64,000 nucleotides of DNA from Streptomyces sp. SAI-127 (GTDB taxonomy: Bacteria > Actinomycetota > Actinomycetes > Streptomycetales > Streptomycetaceae). The first letter of the stretch is position 1. Each line of letters begins with the position of its first letter. The position numbers were made by a program, and so were the translations under genes. Where the stretch lies: positions 6,654,501-6,718,500 of the forward strand of contig NZ_JARXYJ010000001.1 of assembly GCF_029894425.1 (NCBI RefSeq), written 5' to 3'. This document shows, piece after piece, positions 60,971 through 64,000 of this stretch. The notes under the pieces were generated by a model. That model had not been told where the DNA came from, did no database searches, and saw nothing but the letters and a program-made list of their open reading frames with translations.

Positions 60971-63508
60971 CTACACCCACGTCCGGGGGCGGTAACGGTT
61001 GGCTCGTTCCACCAGGTCGATCCTCTCCTCGCCGCCCTGCGCGAGCCGGGCCAGCGTGCGGTACGAACGCTCCAGGCCGAAGCGCAGTCCTCGCTCGTCC
61101 AGTCCGCTGCCGAGCAGCGCCCGTCCCGCGGCGGCGGGGGCGACGGAGTCCTGGCCACCGGAGAGTATCCAGTCCAGGGCCGCGCCCAGCACCTCCGCCG
61201 ACAGCTGCTCGCGGCGCGCCGGATCCAGACCGTACGCGTCCAGCGCCTCGACCTGACCGGCGGCGGCGGTCAGGTCGTCCAGGAAGGGTACGTCGCCCGC
61301 GGTCGCGGTGCGTCCACGCAGCCGCGCGCGGACGGCGGCCACGCGGGCGGCGGTGTAGTGGATGGAGGACTCCGGCACCGACTCCAGCGTGTTCACCGCG
61401 CCACGGTGGTCCCCGGTCGCGAGCTGCACGCGCGCGAGGCCGAACGCGGAACTCACATAGCTGGGGTCGGTCGACCAGACCAGGCGGTAGTACTCGGCGG
61501 CGTTGTCGAGCTGTCCGAGCACCTCCGCGCACAGGCCGAGGGCGAGCTTGGGGGCGGGTTCGCCGGGGAAGGCGTCGTAGATCGCGTCGAAGGCGAGCGC
61601 GGCGGCCTCGTGGTCGCCGGTCACCAGGGCGGCGACGCCCCGGTACCACACCACCCGCCAGTCGTCGGGCCGTTCCTCCTCCAGCCGCCGCAACGACTCG
61701 TCCGCGGTGTGCGCGTCGCCGTTCTCCAGCCAGGCCCGCACCTGCCGCAGGCGGGTCTCCGCGGATGCCGCCGGCGCGGCCGCGAGGGCGCCGAGCAGCT
61801 CGCCGGGCGCGGTGGTCATGAGCCCGGCGAGGAAACCGGCGTTGGGGTCGGAGGGGTCGACGTGGGGGACGGGCAGCGCCAGTGCGGCGGCGGGGGCGTC
61901 GGCCGACTTGACGACGGCCTTGACGGCTCCGCCACCGAGCCGCTCGGGACCCGGGGTGCCGACCGGTAGAACAGCGGATGCGGGGGCGGCAGCCTTGAGA
62001 ATCCGCCGCCCCGCCGGAGGCACCCGAGTCCCCAGCCGTGACACCTCCCCGTCCAGCTTCGGGAACAACTCCGTGTCGGTGACGCGGACTTCGGGGCCGA
62101 AGAGCGTCGACAGGGAGGGCCTGGCACGGCCCGTCTGCAGGGAGACGACCTCGCGCAGGACCCCGGTCAGCTGTTCCGACATCTCCTGCGCCGAGGCGAA
62201 ACGGCGGGCCGGATCCGGATCGGTCGCCCGGACCAGCAACCGGTAGAACGACTCGTACTGGCGGAAGACCTCGATGTGGTCGGGGTCGGGCAGCGAGTCG
62301 ACGAAGACGTTGGTGTAGCCCTGGAAGTCGAAGGTCAGCACCGCCAGGGTGCGGGCGACCGTGTACAGGTCGGAGGCGACCGACGGGCCCACCTCCGCGA
62401 CCTCCGGGGCCTGGTAGCCCACCGTGCCGTAGATGGCCGACTCCTCGTCGTCCATCCTGCGCACCGCGCCCATGTCGATGAGCTTGAGCTGGTCCTCGGT
62501 CTGGATGGCGTTGTCGACCTTGAAGTCGCAGTACAGGAGGTTGCGGCTGTGGAGGTGGCCGAGCGCCTCCAGGGCCTCGATGCCGTACGCGCACGCCTGC
62601 TCGACCGGCAGCGGGTCCCGCTTCCCGGCCGCCGAGCGGCGGCCGTTGGCGATCTCCTTGAGCGACTTGCCGCCGACGTACTCCATGACGATGTAGCCGT
62701 CGAGCGAGCCGGTGCGCTGGTCGAGGTGCTCCACGAAGTTGTAGATCCGCACGATGTTGGCGTGCTCGATCTCCGCGAGGAAGCGCCGCTCGGAGATCGC
62801 GGCGGCCATCGCGTCCTGGTCGCCGGTGTCCAGCAGACCCTTGAGGACCACCCAGCGGTCGGACACCGCGCGGTCCACGGCGAGGTAGACCCAGCCGAGG
62901 CCGCCGTGCGCGAGACAGCCCGCGACCTCGTACTGGCCGTGCACGATGTCACCGGACTTCAGCTTCGGCACGAACGAGTAGGGGTGGCCGCACTTCGTGC
63001 AGAAGCCTTCCGTGCGCCCGGACTTCTCCCCGCGCGAACGCCCCACCGGGGCCCCGCAGTCGGAGCGCGAGCAGAACCGCTTGCGCTCGGGCACCTCGGG
63101 GTTCTCCAGGACCATCTCGCGCGGGTCGGGCCGCGGCACCCCGGGCACCTCGACGAGGCCCGCTCCGAGCCGGCCGCGCCCGCTCGAGCCGGTGCCGGAG
63201 CCGGAGCTGCGCACCGACACCGAGCGGCCCGTGGACTTCCCCGAGACCGAGCGCGACAGCCGTCCCGACACCGAGCGCCGGGACTTCGACGACTGCGAGG
63301 ACGTACGCGAGGAAGCGCGGCCGGTGGCGCGCGAAGTGCCGCTGCTGCCCTGCGAGCCCCTGCCCGTGGACGCCGAACCGGCCCGGCCTTCCCCGGCCGG
63401 GACGACCGGCGCGAGGCCGCACGTGTCGCAGTACAGCTCGCCGCCGCCCATGTCCTCGTACGTACCGTCGCAGCCGGGCCGCTGGCAGGGCTGCTGTTCC
63501 TGACTCAT
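60971..63508 (-). CDS. PknG-like serine/threonine protein kinase with Zn ribbons and TPRs
   Basis: An 845-residue soluble kinase with PknG layout. A rubredoxin-like or zinc-ribbon N-terminus (CQRPGCDGTYEDM...YCDTCG and CSRSDCGAPV...CTKCGHPY) flanks a Ser/Arg-rich disordered stretch. The kinase domain has GGLGWVYLA (P-loop), VLKGL (Lys), LLYCDFKVDN (catalytic loop, HRD replaced by YCD) and LIDMGAVRR (DMG instead of DFG). A TPR-rich C-terminus (about 570-840) follows. In Actinobacteria PknG-like kinases sense amino acids and control central nitrogen/carbon flow through FHA proteins. Confidence 0.93.
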   Translation of the reverse strand: MSQEQQPCQRPGCDGTYEDMGGGELYCDTCGLAPVVPAGEGRAGSASTGRGSQGSSGTSRATGRASSRTSSQSSKSRRSVSGRLSRSVSGKSTGRSVSVRSSGSGTGSSGRGRLGAGLVEVPGVPRPDPREMVLENPEVPERKRFCSRSDCGAPVGRSRGEKSGRTEGFCTKCGHPYSFVPKLKSGDIVHGQYEVAGCLAHGGLGWVYLAVDRAVSDRWVVLKGLLDTGDQDAMAAAISERRFLAEIEHANIVRIYNFVEHLDQRTGSLDGYIVMEYVGGKSLKEIANGRRSAAGKRDPLPVEQACAYGIEALEALGHLHSRNLLYCDFKVDNAIQTEDQLKLIDMGAVRRMDDEESAIYGTVGYQAPEVAEVGPSVASDLYTVARTLAVLTFDFQGYTNVFVDSLPDPDHIEVFRQYESFYRLLVRATDPDPARRFASAQEMSEQLTGVLREVVSLQTGRARPSLSTLFGPEVRVTDTELFPKLDGEVSRLGTRVPPAGRRILKAAAPASAVLPVGTPGPERLGGGAVKAVVKSADAPAAALALPVPHVDPSDPNAGFLAGLMTTAPGELLGALAAAPAASAETRLRQVRAWLENGDAHTADESLRRLEEERPDDWRVVWYRGVAALVTGDHEAAALAFDAIYDAFPGEPAPKLALGLCAEVLGQLDNAAEYYRLVWSTDPSYVSSAFGLARVQLATGDHRGAVNTLESVPESSIHYTAARVAAVRARLRGRTATAGDVPFLDDLTAAAGQVEALDAYGLDPARREQLSAEVLGAALDWILSGGQDSVAPAAAGRALLGSGLDERGLRFGLERSYRTLARLAQGGEERIDLVERANRYRPRTWV

Positions 63509-63529
63509 GACGTCGCCGCACCCCCTTGG

Positions 63530-64000
63530 TCACTCACGTTCCGGGCCCCCACGGTCTTCGGGACCGCTCTGCTGCGGTACTCGCGGGGCTCCCAGCAGTT
63601 CGGCGGCCGCGTGCTGGTAGCGCAGCACGGCCTGTTCGGCGACCCGCAGGTCGCAGGGCGCGCTCCACAGCATCCGCCGGGCCGCGTCGTAGCGCTCGAT
63701 CAAGAACGGGTCCTCGGCCAGGCCGTGCCGTGCGACCTTCGCCTTGTACGCGTCGAGACGGCCGCGCAGCTCCGCGCGGACCGCCAGCGGCGCGGTGACC
63801 GCGGTCAACGACTCGCGGGCGCGCAGCAGTTCGTCCTCCGCCTTCTCCTCCAGGGACTCCAGGAGCGGTGACAGGCGGTGCCACTGGGCGTGTCTGCGGT
63901 ACTCGGCGGCCGTCGCCAGCTGCTCCTGCAGCACGGTCGGCGGTCCGCTGACGACCGGCACCTCCGTGGCGGCGATCTTCGCGAGGACCTCGCCGCGCGC
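63530..64000 (-). CDS. hypothetical helical protein, 5' end beyond window
   Basis: A partial gene whose reading frame stays open to the window edge (157 codons seen; EVLAKIAATEVPVVSGPP continues upstream). The visible C-terminal part is alpha-helical and charged (AEYRRHAQWHRLSPLLESLEEKAEDELLRARESL). No domain is recognised. It ends 21 bp before the kinase start and belongs to the same leftward signalling operon. Confidence 0.75.
   Translation of the reverse strand, partial: ARGEVLAKIAATEVPVVSGPPTVLQEQLATAAEYRRHAQWHRLSPLLESLEEKAEDELLRARESLTAVTAPLAVRAELRGRLDAYKAKVARHGLAEDPFLIERYDAARRMLWSAPCDLRVAEQAVLRYQHAAAELLGAPRVPQQSGPEDRGGPERE

Overview
The window is chromosomal DNA of a Streptomyces. The evidence is very high GC with G/C-biased third codon positions, frequent GTG starts, 4-nt ATGA/GTGA gene overlaps, and lineage-marker genes: chaplins, rodlins, a melC1-melC2 tyrosinase pair, a dynamin pair beside a single-strand DNA-binding protein, and an EttA-type ABC-F factor. 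The gene order chpA-chpD-rodlins, polysaccharide cluster, chpF, melC, chpG matches what I recall of the chaplin/rodlin region of S. coelicolor. That is from memory; no search was run.

Layout. 0.1-3.3 kb holds seven small predicted secreted proteins, six of them in three paralogous pairs with fixed cysteine spacings. 3.5-7.6 kb carries a stand-alone condensation-domain protein, two divergent rodlins, a short chaplin and a sortase-anchored two-domain chaplin. 7.6-21.2 kb is a polysaccharide locus: a tightly overlapping leftward run (two glycosyltransferases, initiating sugar transferase, Wzy-like ligase/polymerase, MurJ-like flippase, deacetylase, Wzz-like chain-length protein, GNAT/FemAB-like transferase), a flavoprotein/ATP-grasp pair, and a secreted glycoside hydrolase. 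21.5-27 kb has another chaplin, several secreted proteins, a VKOR-type thiol oxidase, the tyrosinase operon and a chaplin with a His/Lys-rich tail. 27-35.9 kb has a 2-hydroxyacid dehydrogenase, tRNA-Arg(TCT), dynA-dynB, ssbB, a thioester-domain wall protein, a serine-triplet repeat protein and a helix-turn-helix protein.

36.1-44.9 kb is a decayed accessory island bounded by a 114-bp imperfect direct repeat (last 76 bp nearly identical). It contains a tyrosine-integrase remnant scrambled by a small inversion, a second pair of 98-bp direct repeats that end in a fragment of the tRNA-Arg anticodon arm, an IS5-like transposase with a frameshift enclosed with an ECF41-type sigma factor and an AhpD-like protein between 32-bp terminal inverted repeats, a SLATT-like membrane protein, a broken DUF6602-like gene and other remnants. 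The right repeat lies just before ettA, which now starts with TTG.

44.9-64 kb returns to core genes: ettA, a thioesterase, an ABC exporter (two very large permeases, and an ATPase with an AbrB-like tail), truncated haemoglobin, an isoaspartyl-methyltransferase-like protein, and a leftward phospho-signalling operon (partial gene, PknG-like kinase, PP2C phosphatase, VWA protein, FHA protein).

Taken together, the left half is about building the aerial hypha/spore surface: amyloid chaplins, rodlins, other Cys-paired secreted proteins, polysaccharide and melanin. The dynamins and ssbB serve sporulation-time division and chromosome handling. The best candidates for undescribed biology are the Cys-paired secreted families at the left end, the serine-triplet protein, the His-tailed chaplin beside tyrosinase, and the layered island with its IS-bounded sigma factor/AhpD cargo.
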